Part shown: piece after piece, positions 9,533 through 19,755 of the stretch
How positions within the stretch are numbered: position 1 is the first letter of the stretch
Layout: every line of letters starts with the position of its first letter
From: Bremia lactucae
Lineage: Eukaryota; Oomycota; Peronosporomycetes; Peronosporales; Peronosporaceae
DNA: 64,000 nt
Assembly: GCF_004359215.1 (NCBI RefSeq)
Contig: NC_090626.1
Coordinates: forward strand, 599,234-663,233
Reading direction: 5' to 3'
Program-made: the position numbers and the translations under genes
The notes under the pieces: model-generated
Databases searched by the model: none
Told to the model about the DNA's origin: nothing
The model's input: only the letters and a program-made list of their open reading frames with translations

Positions 9533-11060
9533 ATAGTTGAAGTAACTAGACTTCAGTATTCCGAGGAATTGATCCCTTGGCAGCCTGTGGAAAAATTTCA
9601 GGAAGAAACCGAGACATTGAATGTCTTGGTTAATGACGGATCAAGAGTAGGCGCTTATACTCTTGATCTGTATGCGCCTCCGAAGTTAACTTCGGAGATA
9701 ACTCAAGTACCAACCCTAGAAGTTAAGCGGTTCTTGAGAGATCTGCATAGTGGTAAAATCAAGCAAATCTGCGTTCTCGTCACAGAGGACGAATACGTGA
9801 ACGATATTTGGTCAGCGATTATTATTGCAGAGAACGAACGGGTTCTCAGCAGCTCATCGATGGACGAAAGTGTCCCCGATGTGAAGACTCGGATCGAGAT
9901 ATATATTAGTCAATACTGGGAGTATCGTAAGACAAATCCTTTATACACGGATTTGATTGAATTTAAGGATGTATTCCCTGAAACAGTTCCATGCGAGTTC
10001 CCTAAGGATAAAGGCACTCGACATGAGATCAAGCTCAATATGGACTCGAAGTACTGTGTCATGAAGCAGTGGTCACTGCCTCGTGAACAAGTACTTGCGA
10101 TCGATAAAGAATTTATCGATCGATTGAAAGCGGGATATGTGAGGAAGTTAACCTCCCCACATAGCTCTCTGACCTTCTGTGTGCGAAAGGCCACAGGAGG
10201 GTGGCGGATAGTCCACGCATTCAATAAACTGAATGCTGCAACGGTACCGGCTTAAACACCGATACCTAGAAAATACGGAATCATAGATGGCATGTCTAAG
10301 AGTACCATCTTATCGTTTATGGATCTGATGGATGGATTTTATCAGATCCTTATGCGAGAACAAGACATCCCGTACACAGCAGTGAGCACTCCCAGTGGGA
10401 TGCTCTGGGAATGGCTAGTAATGCCATATGGGGCTTAGTGCAACATTCGATAGATGCGTAACGAATCTGTTGAGACCGGTGCGAGAATTCGCTCTGAGTT
10501 ATTAACGGTGTATTCGTCTATAGCCGGACTTATGACGGAAAGACGGACGTGGGAGTTCCTTAAAGTCACGTTTATTCTAAAGCATAAGTTGTACGCAAAT
10601 CTCAAGAAGTTCATATTCGCTGCAAGCGAAATACCACTTCTTGGGTGCAACGTCGGTAAACACGGCGTGCGCCCTGATCCCGAAAAGATCAAGGCATTTA
10701 CCGATGGTCAGTTCCAGTCGATGTCAAGGGACTTGGAAAGTTCCTGCGTATTTGCATAAGTACTTCCGCAATTATGCCGAGATGACAGTTCATCTCTCTT
10801 GTCTTTGAAAAAAAGACGATAAAACGCTATGGATCGCCGATTGTCGGCATTCCTTCGAAGGTATCAAGCAAAGCTTGATGCAATCGCCCATCTTCGCGAT
10901 TGCAGATCAAGACAGACCATTCCATGCCGACCCGATTTCGAGCCGGCTGCGCGTTCCAACAGTGAAAATAATCCCACTGTTGCAACACTCATTTCAAGTG
11001 TTCTGTCATCAACCTTGTTTGATGACTTAAAAAAAAGCCTACGAAGAAGATAAGGGTCCG
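9533..11060 (+). pseudogene. Family A reverse transcriptase and RNase H of A1, disrupted
   Basis: The pre-RT and RT N-terminus are well preserved to 10253 (SKYCVMKQWSLPREQVLAID, SSLTFCVRKATGGWRIVHAFNKLNAAT), where another CAA to TAA change stops the frame. Downstream frames contain REQDIPYTAVSTPSGMLWEW and NLKKFIFAASEIPLLGC. The catalytic box is destroyed: A2 and A3 encode SYFDDVFVHS where A1 reads roughly VINGVF, near 10498. RNase H (10750-11000) is eroded and partly deleted. The 5' end to 9684 belongs to the perfect duplication; from 9685 the sequence is a diverged lineage. Confidence 0.75.
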
Positions 11061-11985
11061 TTGCGTTTATTGGATTATCAGATAAATGCATCCGATAATA
11101 CTTTTTTAATATTTACCGGCTTTATATCGATCGTCATCCGATCGATACACAACACGCAACGGCATATTGTATTTCACAGCCCTTGCAGGCGACACTCCAT
11201 CCCAAATCCCAATGATTTGCGCTTGCGCATCATGTATGAGCGTCACGATGCACCAATAACTGGGCATCGTGGACGTGAGAAAACTTAACTCACAGTAAGT
11301 CGCGACTTTTATTGGCCCCGCCAGTATCAGTTTATGCGCAAGTACGTTCGTGCTTGCGAAGTATGTCAACGGGTGAAGCCCAGCCCTTCATCCCGTGCAC
11401 CTCTCCAACCTCTACAACTTCCAGCAGAGTGTTGGCAGTCCGTATCTGTGGACTTCGTCTTCGGATTTCCCGAAAACGACCACAAAAATAATGGAATCCT
11501 TGTTTTTGTAGACAGATTCAGCAAGATGGTGCACCTTGCTGCGGTACCAGAGTCGATTACGGCTCCGGGTTGTGCCCGTGTCTTTATCGACACGGTATTC
11601 AAATTCCACGGTTTACTCCGTGAACTGGTCTCGGATAGAGATCCACCGTTATCGGCGGAGTTTGGCAATCCGTATTCTGATCTCTCGGAACACGGCTGAC
11701 TATGTCAACATCCGATCACCCAGAAACGGATAATCAAACAGCGTCCTCGAAGAGATACTTCGAGGTTACGTCCAATCGTATCCGAATTGGAGCGAGTTTT
11801 TACCGATGGTCGAATTCGCCATCAATAATTCGGTGCATGCGTCTACAACGCATACACCGTTCTTTGTGAATGGCTTACGCCATCCTCGCATACCGACCCA
11901 ATTAGAGGGATCCTCTAGTCTAAGGGGGGGGGACTCGCAGGAGCAAAACCAATTCTGGCTCATGCTCAACACGCGTCGAAAATAA
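11061..11985 (+). pseudogene. Family A integrase catalytic region of A1
   Basis: A zinc-binding part (FYWPRQYQFMRKYVRACE then CQRVKP near 11310-11385) is followed by a DDE core: SVDFVFGFPEND, FVDRFSKMVHLAAVP, and LVSDRDPPLSAEF near 11625-11660. A frame break follows and the glutamate region lies in another frame (TSDHPETDNQT). A run of nine G at 11926-11934 shifts the frame again in the C-terminal part. Integrase would insert the cDNA; this copy is inactive. Confidence 0.75.
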
Positions 11986-12360
11986 CAACGACGCGAGTGA
12001 TGTCAATGTCGAAGAAAACGACATCGAAAATGAGATTGATCTCATGGCAGTACGCACTAAGCGTACTGAAAAAGACAAAACAAATGAGTTAGCGGAAGAG
12101 TTTCTGCTAACTCGAGAATCAATTATCCGTTTCGTTCAGGATTCTATTGCTAACGCAGTGGACCGACAGAAATGGAATGCAGACAAACATGGAAGAGCAA
12201 ATGTTAATTCATTCAAATTAATGATCTAGTGCTACTCTCTACGGTAAACTTACCTAAACGATTAGTCACTAATGTGGGTAGCATTAAACTACTACCCAAG
12301 TTCATTGGGCCTTTCCGTGTACTGCATCGAAGAGGCAATGCGTACACAATAGAATTGCGA

Positions 12361-12384
12361 CGTAGGATGCGAACGCATCCTACG
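12361..12384. repeat. Palindrome in family A integrase C-terminus
   Basis: Perfect 11-bp arms CGTAGGATGCG / CGCATCCTACG separated by AA. It encodes part of RRMRTHPTFYVG on the pol strand and holds the antisense stop on the other. The same palindrome is recognisable in A3 (34393-34414, shortened) and A4 (49045-49068). Confidence 0.7.
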
Positions 12385-13095
12385 TTTTACGTTGGTCGGC
12401 TCCGGCCGTACCATCAGTACGCGGCTTCTTCCGAGGACGGATTTGACCACTCTTTACAAGAATACCCAAAAGATTATTGTGATCGCGAACCAGATTTTCA
12501 TGTTGAACCTGAAGTTTCTCAGGCCGGTTTCGAAGATCCTCGAAGCTACGATGAGCTGACGACAGCTCATCGCGGACAGCATGATACTTCCGCTCGTACT
12601 CCAACAAGGAGTACGCACTCTTCGAACGGTCTTCCAACCGCTCGATATGGTGAGCCTGCACCGTCTGCTCCAACGAGCGACGCTTACCGCGCTCGTGGTC
12701 AAGTCCCTCCTCCAAATCATGGAGGAAGCGATCGAGTTTGTCGACCATCGACACTAGATCCGACACATGGGTCGGATTTAATTTTCACTCCTCCGCCACA
12801 ACCATTGGTGAATTTCCAAGGCTGTCAACGTTTCCTTGTGGAACGTATACTCCGTGATGTGAAGGGGTAGCGAACAAGTTATCTTGTTCGCTGGTGCGGT
12901 TTACAACCTTCACATGACAGCAGGGAGCCTCGTTCCCAGCTGGTTGTTGACGTTGAGAGCCTCGTCCGTCAGTATGACGAGACCCATCCAATGGATCATA
13001 AGGTCTATCAGAAAACACGCGCCTCTGGCGCCTGTAAATCGATGGCAAAACGTCAATCTCATCGCGCATCTCGATAGAGATGCGAGCCCTTCCCC
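12380..13095 (-). pseudogene. Family A antisense ORF, C-terminal half (A1)
   Basis: On the strand opposite pol, frames at 13069-12785 (MRDEIDVLPSIYRRQ) and 12766-12380 encode the C-terminal half of the family A antisense protein. The second is a 128-residue coiled coil (LDRFLHDLEEGLDHERGKRR, YERKYHAVRDELSSAHRSFE) ending in a basic tail. The stop lies inside the palindrome at 12361-12384. The N-terminal half, to the right in other copies, was lost at the fusion with element C. Function unknown. Confidence 0.65.
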
Positions 13096-13096
13096 T

Positions 13097-13905
13097 GGAT
13101 CACTGGTGACCCGGCGAGGACGCCGGAGGAGATCGCTGCCCGCGACGCTCTTCATGAGCATTACCTTACGCCGAAGGTAATGACGCGAAGCCAGTATCTG
13201 ACGCGTTTACGTGATCAAGCTTGTGGGGCTTCGGTGACCTGCATGAGAAAGATTCTGATCGTTTTGTTTCCAAACGAAACAAGGAGTGAAAACGAAGTCT
13301 CATTTGAGAACTGGGTTCACCGGGCCCGCAAACTCCGTAATATCTGGAATATCAGAGAGTCTGCGGATTAAGGTGAAGCTTCGCTTCGACTTCGCTAAGC
13401 TTTAGGCCAAAGGCCAGTTACGTTCAGCATTTATGCCACAAAACGAAGTAAGGCTAGCCGATATTTCAGTGCTACGGTTGACCGTACAACCAAGGATCGA
13501 AGCCGCACTGAGGCTTTAGATCCACCTAATCCCACGTTTAGTAGTGGGAAGCGACGTTTGACGCGAGTTGACCCTCAGCTTGGAGCTCAAAAATGTCAAC
13601 GTTGTACGGGCAATCTTGCCGAAGAGGTACCTCGAACTCCCAAGAGTTTTTGGAAGAGGGTTACCCTAGCCACTTCACCAGATACTAGTATTGACCCTCA
13701 CGACGACGTCGCTTTAAAAGTTTCTCCACATGAAACTGAAGGTTTCCCCGCGCATCAAGCGGTGCGGGAGGGGGCCGAAATTTCGGCGGAAGCATTTGAT
13801 GCTCAACGACACGAGGTGCAACTTCTTCGTGAGGTCCTTGCTCGGGTTGGGAGCTCTTTTGAGGCGGTTCGGGCGTCTTTCGCCGAAATCGCTTTTACCA
13901 CGTAA
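13097..13905 (+). pseudogene. Family C antisense ORF, C-terminal part
   Basis: Plus-strand frames opposite to C pol. The first part (DPARTPEEIAARDALHEHYL, then MTRSQYLTRLRDQACG, 13180-13371) matches minus-strand sequence at 50460-50760 that sits next to a C 3' LTR. After a broken stretch, 13558-13905 encodes a charged protein with a C-terminal helix rich in heptad-like Leu/Val (RHEVQLLREVLARVGSSFEA). The arrangement, antisense to pol with a coiled-coil-like end near integrase, parallels families A and B although the sequences are not obviously alike. Confidence 0.5.
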
Positions 13906-14009
13906 AGAGGGCCAGTTGGATATCCTGGTGAGGATGCAACAATCTGCGGCACGACCGCCTGTCTCGGCGCAAGCGCCTTCAAGTCCAAGTGGGAAGGGTC
14001 CCGATATGG

Positions 14010-14270
14010 CTAAAGCAAGCCAACGTAAAACACTGGATGTGTACGCAGCTTGTTGGGAAGGTTTAGCGTATAAGCTAGGCCCTTCTTGGCCACGAACGTA
14101 AATGGTCCAATAAAGCGCGGGCGAAATTTGGTCTTGAAGACCGCGGATACCAAGTTGGTAGGTAGGTTCTTAGCGTTTAGTAAAACTCGGTCTCCGACCA
14201 TATACGAATTAATACAGTTTCTGCTTTTGGCATCTGCTTCTTGTTTTTGTTTGTCTTGGCTATCAGCCAT
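14010..14270 (-). pseudogene. Family C integrase C-terminal domain
   Basis: An 86-residue frame with the GPY/F-type module: QDKQKQEADAKSRN, YMVGDRVLLNAKNLP, RPRFIGPFTFVAKKGLAYT, LRTHPVFYVGLL. It ends where a chromodomain or C-terminal tail would follow; none is recognised. The first methionine is internal to the original polyprotein. Confidence 0.75.
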
Positions 14271-15330
14271 CGTATCTCTTACATGTCTTAAGATACTAAA
14301 TCGCGTCGCGAGAAACTCGCTTACTTGTTTCCGAACGGTAACAGGGCTGATATCAGCAAGCCTATCGGCCGATTCTCCCCCACCAAGCCCTTAACCCTGC
14401 AGTGGTATCGTTAATGGAACGCGCGGTTGGTAAGACCGTTTACATAGAACACAGTATAGCCTGTAGAGGCATGAACAGCGTCATTGAACGCAAACTCCAC
14501 TACTGGGAGCATTGAGCTCCAGCGCTTTGGTGTCTGAGCACACACGCTGCGTTAAACGTCTTCAATGACGCGATTGACAAGTTCAGTTCGACCATCGGTC
14601 TGTGGATGGTCCGCAGTGGACATCTCCAATCTGGTTATAAGCACTCGGAAAATTGATTTCCAGATTTACCCGTAAAATCGGGGATCCCGATCAGAGATAA
14701 TTGCCACTGGCAAACCATGTTTTCGAAACACGCGATCGATGAACAGCTTAGCTGTACCGTCTCCATCAATGGAATCTGGCACGGCTGCTTAGTAAGCCAT
14801 TTTGCTCAAACGGTCAACAAAGACCACTATACCGGAGTTACCGGCTGAATCTTTCGGTAGCCCAAAGACGAAATCCATACTAATGGACTCCCACAATCCT
14901 ATGGGGACGGGAAGACTCGCCAGTGGCGCAGCAGCATGTGTCGAGGGTTTAATCCGTTGGCACGTTTCGCATGTGCGAATATATGTGCTGACCCATTTTT
15001 AAAGTTTGGGCCACCGACTCTGGCCTATGAAGCCGTAGGTCTTTTCTCAAGCGAGATGACCACCAAGGACAGTATCGTGTGCCTCATATTGGATCCGGTA
15101 CTTCACCTCCTCATCATGAGGAACAATGACACGCGGAGGGTCCGCGATGTTTGTGCAACAGGTTGTTATCGATAGAAATCGATGTAACCTTGCACGCAAA
15201 CGTGCCGCCAATTTAATACCCAATTTGAGTCCTATAACGCTCGTAGCAGAGCTGCACACTGTTTATCCTTGGCGTAAGCCGAACTGATTAATTCAGGAAT
15301 AGGTGACGAGATAGTCGTTGAATGAGAATC
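14271..15330 (-). pseudogene. Family C integrase zinc-binding and catalytic region, broken
   Basis: Minus-strand pieces include the start of the zinc-binding region (PPRVIVPHDEEVKYRIQYEA then HDTVLGGHLA, 15047-15259). Further left, in several frames, are fragments of the core (SMDFVFGLPKDSAGNSGIVV around 14850-14890, VDRLSKMAY near 14800, VISDRDPRFY near 14700). Frame changes separate the parts, so no continuous integrase is left. Confidence 0.65.
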
Positions 15331-16568
15331 TCATAATCCGGCCTGCGTGATAACGCGTCGGCCAAAGCATTTTGCTTGCCGGGCTTATACTTCACCACGA
15401 AGTTGGATTCCGCAAAAAAAGATAGTTATCGGGCCATTTTCTGTGAGAGATGGGGCGACTTAGTCGCCGTGCGCAATGATGTGTGATCTGTAAAAATCAC
15501 AAACGGCTTAGAGCCGAGTGGATGACCTCTGAATTTGACGAGAGCATACTTCATAACAAGGAACTCTTTGTCATGAACTGGGTAGTTCTTTTCCGCAGCT
15601 TTAAGCTTTTTAGACTCGAACGCAATAACACGTTGATGCCCATCAACATCTGTTTGTAACAGAGCACTGCCAATGGCAAAATCTGATGCGTCAAAGACGA
15701 TACTGAAAGGCCAATTTGGGTTTGGCAGTACCAGAATCGGGGCATGGATAAGACTACCCTTAACTGCTCGAAAAGCATTATTTTCGGTGCTAGTCCAGCA
15801 CCATTCTATATCTTTCTTTAGGAGTTTAGATAATGGCCTAGCCATATCAGCGTAATTTTTGCTATATTTGTGTAAATAATTGGCGAGACCCAACCACTTA
15901 AGCAAATCCTTTTGGTTTTTAGGAACCGGCCAATCTACTATGGCTTTTACCTTAGCGGAATCGCTCTAAGGCATCGCTTTCCAATGAAGTTTTCTAAAGA
16001 AGGAATTTCGTCTGCGCCAAAAATGCATTTAGATGCATTGGCATACAATTTTTTTGTGCGCATGCATTCGAGCACTGCTCGCAAATGGTCTAAATGGTTT
16101 TCCATATCCGACCGACCCTGCTCCGCACGACTATGGACAAAAATGTCATCGAAATAAGTCTGTGCATAACCTCGATGAGGGCGAAACAGTTGCGTCACTA
16201 GACGATTAAATGTTGCCGGGGCGTTGGAAAGCCATTGTGGAAAACCAGCCACTCCCATTACATGCCGCTTTGGGTGCTAACCGCTGTAAGCGGGATATCA
16301 CTAGCTCGCATAAGCACTTGGTAGTAACCATTGACTAAGTCCAATGCACTGTACATTGTACATCCCACCATATTGTTCTAAAGAACATCTTTTCTAGGAA
16401 TGGGGGTTTGGGCTGGTATAGTGGCAGCCTTAAGCTTATTATAAGCATGTACAATGCGCCATTTACCATTTGGCTTTTTGACACAAAAATGTCGGTGTCG
16501 AATGAGGAGATTTGTTCTCTCGTAACATTTCAGCCTCGTGCTTTGCATGGAAGAAATCGTCAATGACG
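15331..16568 (-). pseudogene. Family C reverse transcriptase and RNase H, broken
   Basis: RT pieces: HFCVKKPNGKWRIVHAYNKL (16378-16572) and SNAPATFNRLVTQLFRPHRG with the catalytic box YFDDIFVHSRAEQ (15947-16258). RNase H follows in 15426-15905 (WPFSIVFDASDFAIGSALLQ, VIAFESKKLKAAEKNYPVHD, KPFVIFTDHTSLRTATKSPH). The catalytic YFDD is intact, but frameshifts split the enzyme into at least three frames. Confidence 0.8.
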
Positions 16569-17375
16569 TCACACTGCTCCTTTGGTAAAAGCCATTGTTC
16601 TTGTGACACAGTATTTGGTTCCCATTACTAAGTCAATTTCATGATGAACACTTCTATCCGGAGCTAAAACAGATGGTGGGTTATTACATACCTTATCTTG
16701 GAATTCCTTAATTAAGGAATAAAAAGGATCCGTAGGATCTTCCAGGATCGGTGACCCATTTCGCGCACAAAGTGCACCTTTTGTGTCATCCAGGACAGCT
16801 TCGTCTAGAAGTGACGATGAGTTTAACTCAACCATAGGTCGAATGACCATCATTTCAGATAAGTCACCAGTTTTTAAGACTCGACCGCACTCATCAATAG
16901 ACATTTCGTCTAGCTCTAAAAGAGCATGTAACGAGAGGATTGCCGCAAGGCTTACTTCCCCCTCAATGTTACCGGTTACGCCATTTACAAGCGTATGTAC
17001 TTGCTCACTCGTATCACTTTGTGAGGGTATACACGCTTCGTGTCCATCCTGTCTTGGAGTGAAGATGAAGACAATACGCCTTTTAGAGGCCGGGACATTC
17101 ACGTCCCCAGGGTTTTCAGCCTGTATTGGTTCTATACAAGACATGGTGTCTAATTTGACATCCGATAAAGAGTTAAAAAACTCAACTTCCTTATCCAGCG
17201 AACGTTTACGTGTCGCCTCACGTGCATTAGGAGGATTTGACCCAAAATGCCCTGGCGAACCGCCAATAGTGTCACTATTGACACTTAGGATGGTGCCACC
17301 TCGGCCGACCATACTCGGTGGACTTAGACGTGCCACTCCACGTATCTCAGGGATATTGCACGCTGCTTTCAGCAT
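16569..17375 (-). pseudogene. Family C protease-RT linker and RT N-terminus
   Basis: A 268-residue open frame. Most of it is an acidic, low-complexity linker (SRVLKTGDLSEMMV-type sequence and FNSLSDVKLDTMSCIEP). The last 50 residues are the conserved entry into gypsy RT (FQDKVCNNPPSVLAPDRSV, HHEIDLVMGTKYCVT). It stops where CPKEQ-type sequence should continue into the fingers domain. The linker between protease and RT is poorly conserved in this group, so no separate function is proposed. Confidence 0.65.
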
Positions 17376-17563
17376 TTAGTGAATCGTTAGTATAGCGAGT
17401 GTTACTCGACGAAGTACGTGCCGTTTTACTTATTTCTGCTCAGTCGGGCTCAAAATTAATGTTTTTAACATTAGAGTTTATTAACTCAGACATGCCAATG
17501 TCTAAAACAGTGACAGACTCATTCTTGGTATGGCCTGGCTAGAACATCATGAACCGAATTAGT

Positions 17564-17682
17564 AATATTTATTGTGAGGAGTAGCTTCTCCAGACAAGCT
17601 ATTGATAAGCCTTTCTGGCAAAAGCCACGGCTTCTTTTCAGGGGCGAGATGAGACATTTTACTGTCTTCACTCCCCTGACCG
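17564..17682 (-). repeat. Segment shared with the family A antisense ORF
   Basis: Read on the minus strand (sense for C), about 119 bp encode a peptide with EDSKMSHLAPEKKPWLLPER. The same sequence lies on the plus strand at about 33188-33306, inside the family A antisense ORF (MSHLAPKKKPWLVPER), at roughly 90% identity by eye. In A it is embedded in a longer conserved protein, so transfer from A into the C protease-RT linker seems more likely than the reverse. The part up to 17682 also lies at 1-40 in copy 1. Confidence 0.7.
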
Positions 17683-19160
17683 TGGATCAATTGGAAGTCT
17701 AAGACCTTAGGCGCCACGCGCAATATTCCTAGCAAAGTTTTGGAGAGTCATGGACCCACCTTTGCTAGGCAACAAATGAGATCATATCTCGAATCCAAAT
17801 CAAGGACGAGACAGCGTTCCATACTGTCAAAGTCCAGAAACTTTATACCTAAGTTCAATGGAACTTTGGGAACAGTGACCCGAGTCCCTGTCCCTAAGCA
17901 AACAGTGTTATTGTATTATCTCCATGCGCTCTAAGTACCTCCACGTATTGTTGATTTCCCTCAATAGAAAGGCGTCGAGCATAATTGCAAGACACTCCTG
18001 AGTCAATTAAAATTGACCACGGCTTACCAAAGCCCTTTACAATCGAAATGAGCACCAAGCTAATTGGGGCAAGGTTCTATTTATTCTCACCTCCTTGAGG
18101 TTTAACCGAGCCTAGGTCTTCCCCAGAAGGGCGCCCCGCATCTACTGGGTATCGACGTTTCCCCGCACCGTACCAGATCTCTGGTATAGGTCGGAGTTGG
18201 AGCTCTTTCGGGCTTTACGCAAATTTCGAAGTGGGCAGGCAGGGCGTAAATGTTTCGTGCATTCGCGCACATAACATCTACGGATGGTCTTATGCTGTTC
18301 CACAGCTTGAAGAGCCTCTTCTCCTTCCTCAACGAGGCTTATAAACATAGGTTCCGCTCTATTAGACGGAACCCATGTGCTCGAAGAGCTTGTTCGGTAA
18401 ACAGGCGTGCTAACGCGGGCAGACTTAAAGTCAAAGTCGGCGCGTAGCGCTATGGCAACTGCCTCTTCGAACGTAGCCGGATGAGATCGGAACAATTCCG
18501 TCCGGGCAATGCCTTCATTGAGACCCCCCATAAAAAAGGTCACTACAATTGCCTCTTGCACCGGGTCTTGATGCATAGATGCAATGAGAGTTCTCAACTC
18601 CTGGACAAAGACCCCCAGGGTTCTTTTACCCTGCCGAGTCGCTAGGAGTCGTGCTCGCATGCAAAAAGCCTGATCAGGCGGTGCAAACATGCTGGTCACT
18701 TGCTGTTTCAGCGAATCCCATGAGGGGAAAGCGTCGTTTATGGATGTGCTGCACATTAATGCCCACTCTATGGCTCTACCTCCAAGTTTGGACATGGCCA
18801 TAGCCACATTTGCCTTTCTGGTAAGAACAAGACGTAATCAATGGACATTTCCATTTGCTCAATTCAAAAAGGGAGATTTTCTCCCTCTTTTCCCTCATTT
18901 TTTTTTACATTTACAGTTAGAGGGCGAGCCCTCGGCTCTGAGTCAGGTACGGAGATGTACCGGGTAGGCATAGATGCCGCTAAAGGGTCCTGTACCTGAC
19001 CGATCAGGGAGGCTTTGTACCGCATGAAAGCTTCAAGCCTTGCATGCAGGACCTCTGGTCCCTGGGAAATAATAAATTCCACGTGCTCAAGCCCGAATAA
19101 GATTTTGAGCTTGTCATAAGCGGCGCGTTGCGCTTCTGACAATTCTGGAACCTCTTTCAC
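17683..19160 (-). pseudogene. Family C gag and protease (copy 2)
   Basis: Same genes as at 1-1617, complete here. Gag: 19160-18864 (N-terminus) and 18807-18142 (core plus degenerate zinc knuckle), separated by a frameshift near 18850. Protease: LIDSGVS at 17996-18013 and LVLDLDSRYDLI further left, after which the expected LGMAWL-type stretch is replaced by unrelated sequence carrying a small inverted repeat (CCTAGCAAAG / CTTTGCTAGG, 17728-17771). The protease end is therefore rearranged. Confidence 0.8.
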
Positions 19161-19220
19161 TGTCGTAAAAAATAAGTCTTGTAAAGACTCAGGCGTAGGT
19201 TGACTACGAGTGCTACCAGG

Positions 19221-19705
19221 TGTAGCGGAGCTATCACGCTCCTAAAGTCAGAGAAAGACTCTCAGACTCAGAGAGTCACTTAGTTCTATTGAGCTTATGG
19301 GTTTAACAACTCTGGGAGTCGTACATGCTATTAAAGCTTAAGGAATCCTAGTTCAAGGGATTCAGGGGTTCGTAAAGCCAAGTGGCAACTAGTGCCCAAG
19401 AGGATATACCTTAGAAAGGCTTCTATCTCTTACAAATCAATGCGCAAGCCTTAGGAAGGCACTTAACGCTTTAAGATCAATGAGGAACTGCACTTTATTT
19501 AATTATTTAAATCTAAAAACCTTACCCTAGCTAATTTAAAATAGATTTCGGCCCCAGATTTATATCTGGCGGCGACCACATAATTATTGCCCATATTTAA
19601 TGGGATTTAAGCAACTAACTATTTTAAAATTAGATAAAGGGTATTTTACCCATTTAGTAAATGTACCACAACAACGGTTCTCCAACCGATGTGTGCCCCA
19701 TTACA
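19221..19705 (-). repeat. Family C 5' LTR (copy 2)
   Basis: Identical counterpart of 1678-2162. This is the 5' LTR of the C element that reads leftwards to 13097. Confidence 0.85.
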
Positions 19706-19755
19706 CTATCAGCTTAAAGACATGAACTTTCCCTAGTGACCCTGCCAGTTTAGCA

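Larger units (their letters stand above)
1..9684. repeat. Direct duplication, copy 1 (partner 17643-27227)
   Basis: This segment matches 17643-27227 at every place I compared, including all predicted proteins, with an offset of 17642 before the N gap and 17543 after it. The match ends at 9684/27227, inside the protease-RT linker of a family A retrotransposon; from 9685 the copies are related but clearly diverged. The left end is the window edge, so the true length is unknown. It carries the 5' end of a C element, the 3' end of a B element, the effector gene and the 5' half of an A element. No difference other than the gap was seen, which fits a very recent duplication or a duplicated assembly path. 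Confidence 0.93.
12044..13095 (+). pseudogene. Family A integrase C-terminus and chromodomain of A1
   Basis: Two frames meet at 12229. The integrase C-terminal module has NLPKRLVTNVG, LLPKFIGPFRVLHRRGNAYT and MRTHPTFYVGRLRPYHQY. A Pro/Ser-rich linker (about 12430-12780) leads into a chromodomain (CQRFLVERILRDVKG, stop, RTSYLVRWCGLQPSHDS, LVRQYDETHPM). Chromodomains can steer gypsy integration to marked chromatin. The linker and chromodomain are overprinted by the antisense ORF on the other strand. The element ends abruptly at about 13095 by fusion to family C sequence; no 3' LTR follows. Confidence 0.75.
13097..19705 (-). mobile_element. Family C Ty3/gypsy element, 3' end missing
   Basis: Minus-strand order from right to left: 5' LTR 19221-19705, primer binding site, gag, protease, RT, RNase H, integrase, integrase C-terminus, then an antisense ORF on the plus strand. 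The 3' LTR and part of the antisense ORF are absent; at about 13095 the element is joined to A1. Several stops and frameshifts make it defective. The part from 17643 rightwards is duplicated in 1-2162. Confidence 0.82.

Noticed and set aside
11926..11934. Poly-G run considered as a programmed frameshift site in family A pol
   Set aside because: A4 has AAGGGAGGGCTCGC at the matching place and run lengths differ between A1 and A2, so it looks like decay and not a conserved slippery site.
16783..17379. 198-residue plus-strand frame opposite the C protease-RT linker, considered as another antisense gene
   Set aside because: The opposite frame contains the conserved RT entry motifs; this one has no acidic block, coiled coil or position like the other antisense ORFs, and no second copy to compare.
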